From Prolixibacteraceae bacterium JC049 (GTDB taxonomy: Bacteria; Bacteroidota; Bacteroidia; Bacteroidales; Prolixibacteraceae), in the NCBI GenBank assembly GCA_023369685.1, contig SACZ01000003.1:776330-840329 (forward strand): 64,000 nucleotides of DNA. Reading direction: 5' to 3'. Made by a program: the position numbers and the translations under genes. Shown here piece after piece: positions 1 to 7,855 of the stretch; within the stretch, counting starts at the first letter, position 1, and each line of letters starts with the position of its first letter. The notes under the pieces were generated by a model. It had not been told where the DNA came from. It was given only the letters and a program-made list of their open reading frames with translations, and made no database searches.

Positions 1-530
1 ATTATCCGGTATTCAGATATGCTGAGATATTGTTGAACTACGCCGAAGCAGTTTATGAATTGGATGGAAGCATTTCTGATCAGGACTTGAACAAGTCAAT
101 CAACTTGTTGAGAGACCGAGTTGAAATGCCTCATTTGACCAATGCATTTGTAACATCTAATGGATTAGATATGAAGCAAGAGATTCGCAGAGAGCGTACC
201 ATCGAGCTTTGTTTCGAAGGGTTCCGTTACGATGACCTAAGACGTTGGAAAACGGCAGAAACAGAAATGAAAGAAGATGTAAAAGGCGTGCAGTGGGCGA
301 ATAGCTTGTTGCCAACATCTTTCGAAGTATATAAAGATCAAACCAAAGCAACTGTAACTGTTACTAACCATATCAATACTCAATTTGAAACAGATGCGGA
401 TGGATTCTTAATTAGAGAGAAGGCTGCTGATCGTCAATTTGAAAGCAAGCACTACCTGAAACCTCTTCCGTTGAGGCAAATCGCCATAAACCCTCAACTG
501 AAACAAAATCCTGGTTGGGCATCCAACTAA
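1..530 (+). CDS. SusD/RagB-family outer-membrane lipoprotein, C-terminal part
   Basis: The gene is cut by the left edge; its frame is already open at base 3 and encodes YPVFRYAEILLNYAEA, the TPR-like helix typical of SusD C-terminal regions. Further family signs are RRERTIELCFEGFRYDDLRRW and the ending NPQLKQNPGW. SusD proteins are surface lipoproteins that cap a SusC porin and capture oligosaccharides. Only about 175 residues are visible, so substrate and signal peptide cannot be judged. A SusC gene would be expected to the left. The GH116-type enzyme to the right is a plausible member of the same locus, although a terminator lies between them. Confidence 0.93.
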   Translation, partial: YPVFRYAEILLNYAEAVYELDGSISDQDLNKSINLLRDRVEMPHLTNAFVTSNGLDMKQEIRRERTIELCFEGFRYDDLRRWKTAETEMKEDVKGVQWANSLLPTSFEVYKDQTKATVTVTNHINTQFETDADGFLIREKAADRQFESKHYLKPLPLRQIAINPQLKQNPGWASN

Positions 531-553
531 ATAAATAGATAGGTTTGAGAATG

Positions 554-582
554 GGAGGGGGAAGTAATCTCCCTCCTTTTTT
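554..582 (+). terminator. Rho-independent terminator after the SusD gene
   Basis: A stem of GGAGGG+GGA pairs with TCT+CCCTCC around an AGTAA loop, followed by six T. It lies 24 bases after the SusD stop codon, so it should end the upstream Sus transcript. Confidence 0.8.
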
Positions 583-594
583 ATAATAGGGGGT

Positions 595-671
595 ATCCCT
601 CGGCCCGAAGCCTCGGGTCAGGCTTTACGCACTCGCTTTTTACAGCTGAAGCAGCAAAAGAGCTCAAACAA
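595..671. other. structured GC-rich intergenic stretch
   Basis: This stretch is richer in G+C than the other spacers and holds a small hairpin (CCCGA-N4-TCGGG) and a CTTTT...AAAAG inverted pair. It lies between the SusD terminator and the start of the GH116-type gene. It resembles interspersed elements common in Bacteroidota spacers, but no second copy was found in this window. It may contribute to the leader of the downstream gene. Confidence 0.35.
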
Positions 672-710
672 TTGCTTCAATCCTTTACCCGACATAAAAC
701 CAAAAACGTT

Positions 711-3700
711 ATGAATAAAAAATCGGACAAAACCACACTACCCAAAAACAGTCGTCGCGACTTTATTAAAACTACTGCGCTGGGGGCTGCTGCATTAACT
801 TTTACCAAGGCAAGAATATTTGCCGGACCATTCAACTATTCCGAAGATGGCTTTTTAATTCCCGCCGATAAGAAGCTATCCCGACAATGGATTAAATCGT
901 TGTACGAACGAGGAGAGGAAGAATGGTTGAAACTATCCAGTGGAGAACTACAATATGTGGGAATGCCTGTTGGTGGTTTGGCATGTGGTCAGCTTTACTT
1001 GGCAGGTGATGGTCGCTTGCGCCTGTGGCATATTTTTAAAGTAACCTATAGTAGGGAGAAAGATCATGGACAACGCTTCGATGCCATGACACTGGGCGGA
1101 CATTATGCTGCGCCAATGAAACAGTTCGAACGGGAAACGCGACCTGTGGATCAGGGAGCTGCGATACGAGTAACTTCCGGAGGAAAGAGCTGGCTAAAAC
1201 GCCTGGATGCACGCGACTTTTCCGATATTCAATTCCGTGGCGAATACCCCATTGGAAAAGTAAAATATCAGGATGAAGAGCTGCCTGTAAAAGTAGAGCT
1301 GGAAGCATTTTCGCCATTTATCCCCAACGATGCACAAGAATCGGCATTGCCGGTAACTGTGTTGGAATACAATGTAACCAACACCAGCGATAACACAGTG
1401 AATGTCGATCTGGTTAGCTGGTTGGAAAATGCCGTATTGCCTTACGTAGGTACCAACTTTAGTGCCACCAGAAGAAATACCCTCAATAGAAACGATAATC
1501 GCGTAACATTGCACTACACAGCCGAAGGAATGGCTGATACTGGTGAGGGACGCGAGGATATCGTATTTGAAGATTTTGAAAGTGGTTCGTATCAGAAGTG
1601 GACTGTTCAAGGCGAAGCCTTTGGTACTGCTCCATTTCCTAAGTCGGACCTAAAACAGTGGCAACCACTTTCTGGTTATAAAGGCAATCGCTTTATCAAT
1701 ACCCATAACACACGCGATGTAAGCGCCGAAGCACAAAATTCCAATGGCAGCTGGTCGACCGCAGCCGATGGCATGACAGGTACACTGTTGAGTAATGCTT
1801 TTACCATTGAGCGCAACTTCATCAACTTCTTTATTGCAGGAGGTAGCCATAACAACACTTGCCTGGAATTGGTTATCGACGGAAAAGTGGTTCGAAAAGC
1901 ATCGGGGCATAACTCCAATAAAATGCGTTCCGACTCTTTCGATGTGAAAGCTTACCAGGGAAAAGAGGCGCAGCTTCGCTTAGTGGATACCCATACAGGT
2001 GGCTGGGGACATATTTCATTGGATCATATCGTATTCTCCGACAGTAGTTCTGCCAACACAAAAGTGGAAGACCAACATGGTTTTGGATCAATGGCTATTT
2101 CATTGATTGATAATGAAAGTAGTTCTCAATTGATGGCCTTTCAGTTTAATCCCGATTCGGTGGACGAAGCAATTGGTCAGGTGAAGCCAATAGGTAGTGT
2201 GCAGGAACAAAATGTAACACAGTCGGTAGCCGAGAAGCTAACAGGAGCATTGGGTAAATCGTTTGAGCTGGAAGCGGGCAAATCGAAGAAAGTACGCTTT
2301 ATGGTTTCGTGGTTTTTCCCTTACCTAAACAATCAGGACATTGAAACGGGGCAGTTGCTTTCATTGGAAGGCATTCATAACCTTAAACGCCACTATTTTA
2401 AGCGATTTAACTCGGCATTGCAAGTAGCTGACTATGTACAGCTGAATGCTGCTTACCTAATTGATAATACCAAGTTGTGGAACAAAACATGGTACGATTC
2501 ATCGTTGCCATATTGGTTGTTAGACCGAAGTTTTATTCCTATCGATTGCTTGGCTTCTAACACCGTGGTATGGTTCGATAATGACCGATTCTGGGCGTGG
2601 GAAGGGGTCGAGTGTTGTCCTGGAACGTGTCAGCATGTTTGGCACTATGCACAAGGAATGGCACGCGTCTTCCCTGAACTGGAACGTTGGTTGCGTGAAA
2701 ACCGGGATTTAGGAGCAGGAATGAATGCTAATGGTAGTATGGCTCATCGTGATGAAACAGCAGGCGGTGGAGGTTTCCACCCAGCACACGATGGACATTG
2801 TGGTACCATTATTCGCATTTATCGCGAGCATCGCATGACCAGTGATAATGCCTTCCTGGAGCGAAATTATGCCAATGTTAAGCGTGCCATACGCTTTATA
2901 ATTAACGAAGATAAAAACAAAGATGGCTTGCTGGAAGGTGGTCAGACCAACACGTTGGATGCTGCGTGGTATGGACCAATGGGATGGATTAGTTCGCTTT
3001 ACCTGGGAGCTTTGGCCGTAGGAATTGAGATGGCTGAAGAGATGAACGATGGAGCATTTGCAAGTGAGTGCGAAGCACTATTGCGAAGGGGACAAAAGAA
3101 CATTGTATCGGAGTTGTACAATGGCGAATACTTCATTCATAAACCCGATAAAAATCGTCCCAATGCCATTAATTCCAACGATGGTTGCTTAATCGATCAG
3201 GTGTTGGGACAGAGCTTAGCGATGCAGGCGGGATATAACGAGCGAATTATTCCGGAGACAGAATGTAAATCGGCATTGAACTCCATTTGGAAATACAACT
3301 TTGCTCCCGATGCTTTCTGGTATCAGAAGAACCATAAACCCATTAAAGGAGCACGTATCTATGCCACTGAAGGGGAAGCCGGAACTTTAATGTGCACGTG
3401 GCCCAAAGGAGGAGCCGAGAGAGCCGTTCCGGGAATGGCTAACTGGCCCGATGAATCGGCAACATGGTTAGGCCCTGGCGGTTACTTCGATGAGTGCATG
3501 AATGGTTTTGAATACCAGGCTGCTTCGCATTTGATATTTGAAGATGAGGTAGAAAAAGGGTTGGCCATTACCAAGGCCGTACACGAACGCTATGGTGCAT
3601 TAAAACGCAACCCATACAATGAAATTGAGTGCGGCGACCACTATAGCCGATCAATGGCCAGCTATGGAGTATTTGTTGCTGCTTGTGGCTTCCGCTACCA

Positions 3701-4277
3701 TGGTCCTAAAGGAGAATTAACATTCAGTCCGAAATGGAATGAGACCGACTTTAAAGCACCTTTCACGGTTGCTGAAGGGTGGGGGACATTCAGTCAGAAG
3801 ATCGAAGGCGATAAACTATTGTCAGATATCGTCCTGAAATATGGAAAGCTAAAACTAACTGCTTTACAACTGAATGTGTCTGATAGAAAAGTAACGAAGG
3901 TCGAGATGAAAGTAGGAGATAATGCAATTACGACTCACTTTACTCAAAGTGGCAATATGCTTAATCTTACATTCGACTCAATGGAGATCGATGAAAACGA
4001 TAATGTGGTAATTACATCGGTGCTTAAGCCATTGCAAATGGGCGATAACACTGATATTATCATTTATCCTAACCCTTTCCTCGATCGTATTCAGATAAAA
4101 TCAGATGCCGAATGGACAGGAGTTTCCATCGTCGATATGGAAGGACATATTGTCTATAACGAAGATGATCGGTTCTTTGAAAAAGAAGCAAATCTGGACT
4201 TTCTTCCCAAAGGGACTTATGTAGTTCAGCTAAAAAGTAAAACCGGAATAAGTACCCGTAAGATTACCAAAGGATAG
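711..4277 (+). CDS. GH116-type glycosidase (GBA2-like/DUF608), Tat signal, T9SS sorting domain
   Basis: Predicted retaining beta-glycosidase of 1188 residues. ATG 711 is preferred over an upstream in-frame TTG (672) because it puts the twin-arginine signal SRRDFIKTTALGAAA near the N-terminus. A GBA2_N-like beta domain follows (YVGMPVGGLACGQLYLAGDG). It is interrupted at about residues 282-445 by a jelly-roll-like module (FEDFESG...GWGHISLDHIVF) of the kind found next to GH32 enzymes. The (alpha/alpha)6 barrel then carries WEGVECCPG, with Glu634 as likely nucleophile, and GGQTNTLDAAWYG, with Asp750 as likely acid/base, by analogy with human GBA2. The last 80 residues (IIYPNPF...KGTYVVQL) are a T9SS type A sorting domain, so surface exposure or secretion is expected. 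Substrate unknown. Confidence 0.85.
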   Translation: MNKKSDKTTLPKNSRRDFIKTTALGAAALTFTKARIFAGPFNYSEDGFLIPADKKLSRQWIKSLYERGEEEWLKLSSGELQYVGMPVGGLACGQLYLAGDGRLRLWHIFKVTYSREKDHGQRFDAMTLGGHYAAPMKQFERETRPVDQGAAIRVTSGGKSWLKRLDARDFSDIQFRGEYPIGKVKYQDEELPVKVELEAFSPFIPNDAQESALPVTVLEYNVTNTSDNTVNVDLVSWLENAVLPYVGTNFSATRRNTLNRNDNRVTLHYTAEGMADTGEGREDIVFEDFESGSYQKWTVQGEAFGTAPFPKSDLKQWQPLSGYKGNRFINTHNTRDVSAEAQNSNGSWSTAADGMTGTLLSNAFTIERNFINFFIAGGSHNNTCLELVIDGKVVRKASGHNSNKMRSDSFDVKAYQGKEAQLRLVDTHTGGWGHISLDHIVFSDSSSANTKVEDQHGFGSMAISLIDNESSSQLMAFQFNPDSVDEAIGQVKPIGSVQEQNVTQSVAEKLTGALGKSFELEAGKSKKVRFMVSWFFPYLNNQDIETGQLLSLEGIHNLKRHYFKRFNSALQVADYVQLNAAYLIDNTKLWNKTWYDSSLPYWLLDRSFIPIDCLASNTVVWFDNDRFWAWEGVECCPGTCQHVWHYAQGMARVFPELERWLRENRDLGAGMNANGSMAHRDETAGGGGFHPAHDGHCGTIIRIYREHRMTSDNAFLERNYANVKRAIRFIINEDKNKDGLLEGGQTNTLDAAWYGPMGWISSLYLGALAVGIEMAEEMNDGAFASECEALLRRGQKNIVSELYNGEYFIHKPDKNRPNAINSNDGCLIDQVLGQSLAMQAGYNERIIPETECKSALNSIWKYNFAPDAFWYQKNHKPIKGARIYATEGEAGTLMCTWPKGGAERAVPGMANWPDESATWLGPGGYFDECMNGFEYQAASHLIFEDEVEKGLAITKAVHERYGALKRNPYNEIECGDHYSRSMASYGVFVAACGFRYHGPKGELTFSPKWNETDFKAPFTVAEGWGTFSQKIEGDKLLSDIVLKYGKLKLTALQLNVSDRKVTKVEMKVGDNAITTHFTQSGNMLNLTFDSMEIDENDNVVITSVLKPLQMGDNTDIIIYPNPFLDRIQIKSDAEWTGVSIVDMEGHIVYNEDDRFFEKEANLDFLPKGTYVVQLKSKTGISTRKITKG

Positions 4278-4319
4278 GCGCAGATAACCTGTAAAACCTA
4301 TTCTAAAAAAGCAAATAGT

Positions 4320-4348
4320 AGAGCCGCAAGATTTTGTGGCTCTTTTTT
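4320..4348 (+). terminator. Rho-independent terminator after the GH116-type gene
   Basis: Stem GAGCCGCA/TGTGGCTC (one G-T pair), six-base loop, then six T. It begins 43 bases after the stop codon. Confidence 0.85.
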
Positions 4349-4476
4349 ATTAAGAGTGGATGGTATTAATGTTTCGCAGATTTGATTCTGTAGTTTTATC
4401 GTTTAAATCCTCACTGCTGTATCTAACCGACCTGAAACGCGGCATGTGCAATGCCTGCTGTTGTGTCAGTAGTTTT

Positions 4477-5109
4477 TTAACTTTCCCATGTCCCAAGTTC
4501 TTCAATTATCATCCATTTGTTATTTTCTTTTTTGAGGATGAAAATATATCCTTGTCCATCTAATGGTCCACAGTAATAATTTATTGCTAAAATCAATTTT
4601 GTCCTGGCTTTATTAAATACAGGAGTTCCAACCCTTATAAAACAGCTTGCCCCAAATCTTTTTTCTAAATAATCATATGCGTAATCGATATCTTTGTTAA
4701 ATAGACTACCAAGATATTGCTTTGTCAATGTTGGTTTTGAAATCAAGCTTGAATCAATCTTGATAACTAAGGACGAATCAATAATCGAATACATATAATT
4801 AGCATCAATTGAATCAATCAGATTCCTCTCAATCATTGTACTAAAAAAGTCTTTTGAATAATTAATCAAATCAGGTGGCGGCGGTGGTGGATAGTCATGA
4901 GAATTCATATAACTTGAGTCAATCGGAATTAATTTGCAGATCGGCATAGTCTCAATTTGCACCACGGAGACTCTATTTAATTTGTATCGCACAATTTTGT
5001 CAACAATCTGATTGAACTCATTTTGATTATTGTCAATCTGTTTGTTTTTTGATTCTGTAAAACAGGAAATCAAAAGAGTTATCATCAAAAATTTACTTAT
5101 CCATCTCAT
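4477..5109 (-). CDS. orphan lipoprotein of unknown function
   Basis: A 210-residue protein with a short lysine/arginine N-terminus, a hydrophobic stretch and a lipobox-like LLISC, so probably a lipoprotein. No family is recognised. The C-terminal half (ILAINYYCGPLDGQGYIFIL...NNKWMIIEELGTW) reads as beta-strands like those of small domains found in many Bacteroidota lipoproteins. The gene is AT-rich and opposes its left neighbour. A CACAACA-containing motif lies just after its stop (4459-4469 on the minus strand) and a structured spacer sits directly upstream. Together with the next gene it forms a two-gene pocket that looks like an acquired cassette. Confidence 0.65.
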   Translation of the reverse strand: MRWISKFLMITLLISCFTESKNKQIDNNQNEFNQIVDKIVRYKLNRVSVVQIETMPICKLIPIDSSYMNSHDYPPPPPPDLINYSKDFFSTMIERNLIDSIDANYMYSIIDSSLVIKIDSSLISKPTLTKQYLGSLFNKDIDYAYDYLEKRFGASCFIRVGTPVFNKARTKLILAINYYCGPLDGQGYIFILKKENNKWMIIEELGTWES

Positions 5110-5248
5110 TTTGCAGTGACTTTCATTAGTGGTTACAGCGGACGCGGCTATGAAGCGTAAGTGAGATTCTATCCGTACTCTCTTTCAAACTTAGCAAAGC
5201 CCAAACGAGTCGGCTTACTTATGCTTTATTAGCCATTGTTGTGCCCAG
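5110..5248 (-). repeat. attC-like structured spacer between two orphan genes
   Basis: Arms at 5146-5161 (GGCTATGAAGCGTAAG) and 5218-5234 (reverse complement GGCTAATAAAGCATAAG) form a long imperfect inverted repeat. A perfect 10-bp inverted pair, GTTGTGCCCA (5238-5247) and TGGGCACAAC (5852-5861), brackets the 183-residue gene. The layout recalls a cassette recombination site, but the classical attC core (RYYYAAC/GTTRRRY) is not matched. Confidence 0.4.
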
Positions 5249-5800
5249 TTATTCTTTAGTTAAATACCTTTTTTTGTTGATTTTTTTAGTTTTAAAAGCT
5301 TTTTTAATATCATGTAAATTGTACAGACCAGTTTTAACTGAGTTTTCTAAGCTAAACCTCAAATCTGAAATTTTCTGATAGTAATGTTTACCTATCTCTT
5401 CCATTTTCTCTACGTCTTTGTTATGGACGTGATTGTTTATGTTAAAAAAGAGGTTGTTCAGTTTTTCCAGTTCTTTAACCGTTGTTTCATCAATCCAAAG
5501 ACTAAAAGAAATTGCTACCAATAAATTCTGTTGGTATTCAAGAAATTTTGTTTCACCTTCCGAAAACATCATGTGAAAAGGTCTTTTATCATCACCCATA
5601 ACAACAGCTTTCAACACTCCAATTTGGTTTTCTATGTATTGGTATGCGTTTAACCGTTTTTTAAGTATTTCCTTATAATATTCTGTTTTAAAGTCATACT
5701 TCTTTAATCTTAATGTTGTAAAGTATGAAACTACAGCAGAAATAATTCCGGCAAAAACAGAACTCGTTATTACAGTTTTCAATAATTCAAATTGAGTCAT
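5249..5800 (-). CDS. single-pass membrane protein of unknown function
   Basis: A 183-residue protein with one predicted membrane helix near the N-terminus (VITSSVFAGIISAVVSYFTTL) followed by a charged, mostly helical domain (KTEYYKEILKKRLNAYQYIE...). This matches a common pattern of small inner-membrane-anchored proteins with a cytoplasmic helical bundle. No family is recognised. The stop codon directly abuts the CACAACA motif shared with the neighbouring lipoprotein gene, and the whole gene is enclosed by a 10-bp inverted repeat. That suggests it moved as a unit. Its function cannot be inferred. Confidence 0.6.
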   Translation of the reverse strand: MTQFELLKTVITSSVFAGIISAVVSYFTTLRLKKYDFKTEYYKEILKKRLNAYQYIENQIGVLKAVVMGDDKRPFHMMFSEGETKFLEYQQNLLVAISFSLWIDETTVKELEKLNNLFFNINNHVHNKDVEKMEEIGKHYYQKISDLRFSLENSVKTGLYNLHDIKKAFKTKKINKKRYLTKE

Positions 5801-6161
5801 AGAAATAGAAGATTTAAATTTTTGTGCATTATTGAGTTGCTATTTTTTAATTGGGCACAACTTATTTGTAACACCCATTCAAAGGTTGCTGTTGTATTTG
5901 AGATATAGTAGTTCTTGGATGTTGTTATTGTTCCAAATATAGGAATATTTGAATTTTATAGCTAATTGAATAACACCATCCCTCTGGGACTTTTTTTGTT
6001 CTTATCATTGATTGGCTACCGTAACATCGTGCCTCTGGCACTTCAGAGTTCTTGTAACAATTTTAGAACATCATTATTAGTCGCATCGCGACGGTGTTAT
6101 GGTAGAAATAGAAGACGCAGCAGAAATAAGAAGTCGCGTAGCGATGGTGTTATATACAAAG

Positions 6162-6265
6162 ATAGAAAATCGTAAGAAATTAGGTTAAACGGCACTTTCG
6201 AGACGAACATCTGGAGCAATTACAAAAAAATGAGATGTTGTCTATCGATCTAAGTTTTATAGCTA
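6162..6265 (+). pseudogene. RAYT 3'-end relic 1
   Basis: Read in one frame, the centre gives VKRHFRDEHLEQLQKNEM, which aligns with GKRSFKDEYLELLRKNEI near the C-terminus of the intact transposase at 7138-7599. The DNA then runs through CTATCGATCTAAGTTTTATAG into the hairpin block, as the intact gene does (CCTATCT...TTTTTATGAC). About four fifths of the gene is missing, and the frame is broken upstream of this segment. Confidence 0.65.
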
Positions 6266-6461
6266 ATTGAATAACACCATCCCTCTGGGACTCTTTTTGT
6301 TCTTATCATTGGTTGGCTACCGTAACATCGTGCCTCTGGCACTTCAGAGTTCTCGTAACAACTTACTGCATCATTATCAGTCGCATCGCGACGGTGTTAT
6401 GGTAGAAATAGAAGACGCAACATAAACAAGAAGTCGCGTAGCGATGGTGTTATATACAAAG

Positions 6462-6565
6462 ATAGAAAATCGTAAGAAATCAGGTTAAACGGCACTTTCG
6501 AGACGAACATCTGGAGCAATTGCCAAAAAATGAGATGCTGCCTATCGGTCTAAGTTTTATAGCTA
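6462..6565 (+). pseudogene. RAYT 3'-end relic 2
   Basis: Second copy of the decayed transposase tail, nearly identical to relic 1. It reads ...EHLEQLPKNEMLPIGL, with CCTATCGGTC retained from the intact gene's CCTATCTGTT. It lies between a reverse-oriented and a forward-oriented hairpin pair, the same position that the intact gene occupies. Confidence 0.65.
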
Positions 6566-6762
6566 ATTGAATAACACCATTCCTCTAGGATTTTTTTTGT
6601 TCTTATGATTGGTTGGCTACCATAACATCGTGCCTCTGGCACTTCGGAGTTCACGTAACAATTTCTCAACATCATTATTAGTCGCATCGCAACGGTGTTA
6701 TGATAGAAATAAAAGACGCAATATAAACAAGAAGTCGCGTAGCGATGGTGTTATATACTAAG

Positions 6763-6866
6763 ATAGAAAATCGTAAGAAATCAGGTTAAACGGCACTTTT
6801 GAGACGAGCATCTGGAGCAATTGCAAAAAAAATGAGATGCTACCTATCGATCTAAGTTTTATAACT
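6763..6866 (+). pseudogene. RAYT 3'-end relic 3
   Basis: Third copy. It carries an extra A in the A-run before ATGAGATGC and CCTATCGATC before the unit boundary at 6857. Same placement and origin as relics 1 and 2. Confidence 0.6.
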
Positions 6867-7137
6867 TATTGAATTACATCGTCCCTCTGGGAATCTTTTT
6901 ATTCTTACCATTGATTGGCTACCGTAACATCGTGCCTCTGGCACTTCAGTGTTCACGTAACAATTTACAGCATCATTATCAGTCGCATCGCGACGGTGTT
7001 ATGGTAGAAAGAGAAGAAGCAACATAAACAAGAAGTCGCGTAGCGATGGTGTTATGACAAGATAAAAAATCGTAAATTGTATAAAATACAACATCGAAAA
7101 ATAAGTAGATTTTTAGAAACATAAATCAACTAATATC

Positions 7138-7599
7138 ATGGCCAATACTTACACTCAAATGAACGTTCATGCCGTTTTTTCTGTAAAAGGAAGAGGAAAT
7201 TTTATCTCTGATAAATGGAGTGAACAATTGCATCGTTATATCGCGGGAACTTTAAATGAAACTAATAACTACTCGTTAGCAGTAAATGGGTACCGTGATC
7301 ATGTCCATATATTTTTTGAGCTTAGTACATCATGTTCTGTTTCTACAGTATTACAAAACGTGAAGTCTAAATCATCGAAATGGATAAACCAACAAAGATT
7401 AGCAGGTGGAAAGTTTGAATGGCAGACAGGATATAGCGCATTTACCTATTCTCGATCACAGAGAGAGAATGTGATTAACTACATAATAGACCAGAAAAGG
7501 CATCATGGTAAACGCAGCTTTAAAGATGAATATTTAGAGTTATTGAGAAAAAATGAGATTGAATATGATGATGCCTATCTGTTTGATTTTTATGACTAA
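7138..7599 (+). CDS. REP-associated tyrosine transposase (RAYT), IS200/Y1 family
   Basis: A 153-residue HUH single-strand DNA transposase. The N-terminus NTYTQMNVHAVFSVKGR is typical of the family. The metal-binding HUH pair is H55-V-H57 (DHVHIFF), and the likely nucleophile is Tyr115 in NVINYIIDQKRHH. Its length suits a RAYT. Relatives cut and join REP hairpins. Here the gene is embedded in such hairpins: a reverse-oriented pair closes the array upstream, and the stop codon (7597-7599) lies inside the first conserved segment of the downstream half-unit. All key residues are present, so it may be active and could be the source of the array. No partner such as TnpB is present. Confidence 0.92.
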   Translation: MANTYTQMNVHAVFSVKGRGNFISDKWSEQLHRYIAGTLNETNNYSLAVNGYRDHVHIFFELSTSCSVSTVLQNVKSKSSKWINQQRLAGGKFEWQTGYSAFTYSRSQRENVINYIIDQKRHHGKRSFKDEYLELLRKNEIEYDDAYLFDFYD

Positions 7600-7690
7600 T
7601 TAAATAACACCGTCCCTCTGGGACTTTATTTATTGTTTTTAGAACTAATTGGCTACCATAACATCGTACCGCTGGCACTCTAAAGTTGCG
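7587..7690 (+). repeat. half unit of the REP array downstream of the RAYT
   Basis: It begins with TTTTTATGACTAATTAAAT, equivalent to the start of each array unit. It then carries TAACACC-GTCCC-TCT-GGGAC (7605-7624) and TAACATC-GTACC-GCT-GGCAC (7659-7678). The first stem is perfect; the second has one A-C mismatch. The reverse-oriented hairpin pair is absent, so the array ends here. Confidence 0.8.
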
Positions 7691-7824
7691 TAGTGGTGAT
7701 AGGTGGCTACCAATTTTAACAGCGTGTAGGCAAAATGAGCTGATTGAGAATTGCTTCCAGTTTTTGAAGAATTGCCTAAAAAGATAGAGAATAATGGTTC
7801 AGAGCATTTATTGTTAAAAAATAA

Positions 7825-7832
7825 TACATTTG
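7825..7832 (+). promoter_or_regulatory. Bacteroidota -7 box upstream of ECF sigma factor A
   Basis: TACATTTG matches the TAnnTTTG consensus, with an AT-rich ATTTATTG about 20 bases upstream as a weak -33 element. Its position implies that translation begins downstream, near TTG 7856, rather than at the in-frame TTG at 7751. Confidence 0.45.
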
Positions 7833-7855
7833 TAAAAAAACCATCCAGTTATAGT

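Larger units (their letters stand above)
5954..7080 (+). repeat. tandem array of four about 300-bp RAYT/REP units
   Basis: The units start at 5954, 6255, 6555 and 6857 (periods 301, 300 and 302), each with TTTTATA(G/A)CT(A/T)ATTGAAT. Every unit holds four short hairpins: two in forward and two in reverse orientation. In unit 1 they lie at 5971-5992, 6022-6043, 6079-6099 and 6131-6152. Each has a conserved TAACACC or TAACATC flank, a 5-bp stem and a 3-base loop. Stems differ between hairpins by matched changes (ATCCC/GGGAC, GTGCC/GGCAC, GTCGC/GCGAC, ATCGC/GCGAC). This is the design of REP elements in inverted pairs. Units 1-3 end with a decayed RAYT tail; unit 4 leads into the intact gene. Confidence 0.92.

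Noticed and set aside
672-710. Upstream TTG start for the GH116-type gene
   Set aside because: It would place 13 residues before the ATG without any family resemblance and move the Tat signal away from the N-terminus.
1036-2091. Several minus-strand frames within the GH116-type gene
   Set aside because: They are antisense shadows with no family resemblance; the plus-strand gene has complete domains.
4360-4563. Plus-strand frame of 67 codons overlapping the orphan lipoprotein gene end
   Set aside because: It overlaps the lipoprotein C-terminus antisense, follows a terminator, and has low-complexity Phe/Ser-rich composition.
5110-5248. Classical integron attC site
   Set aside because: Core sequences RYYYAAC/GTTRRRY are not met and no integrase gene is visible, so only a cassette-like arrangement is claimed.
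5966-6175. Open frame of 69 codons in the repeat array
   Set aside because: It lies wholly inside a tandem unit, across four hairpins; equivalent frames are not kept in the other units.
5954-7080. CRISPR-like periodicity
   Set aside because: Units are about 300 bp and repeat over their whole length, with no unique spacers of regular length and no cas genes.
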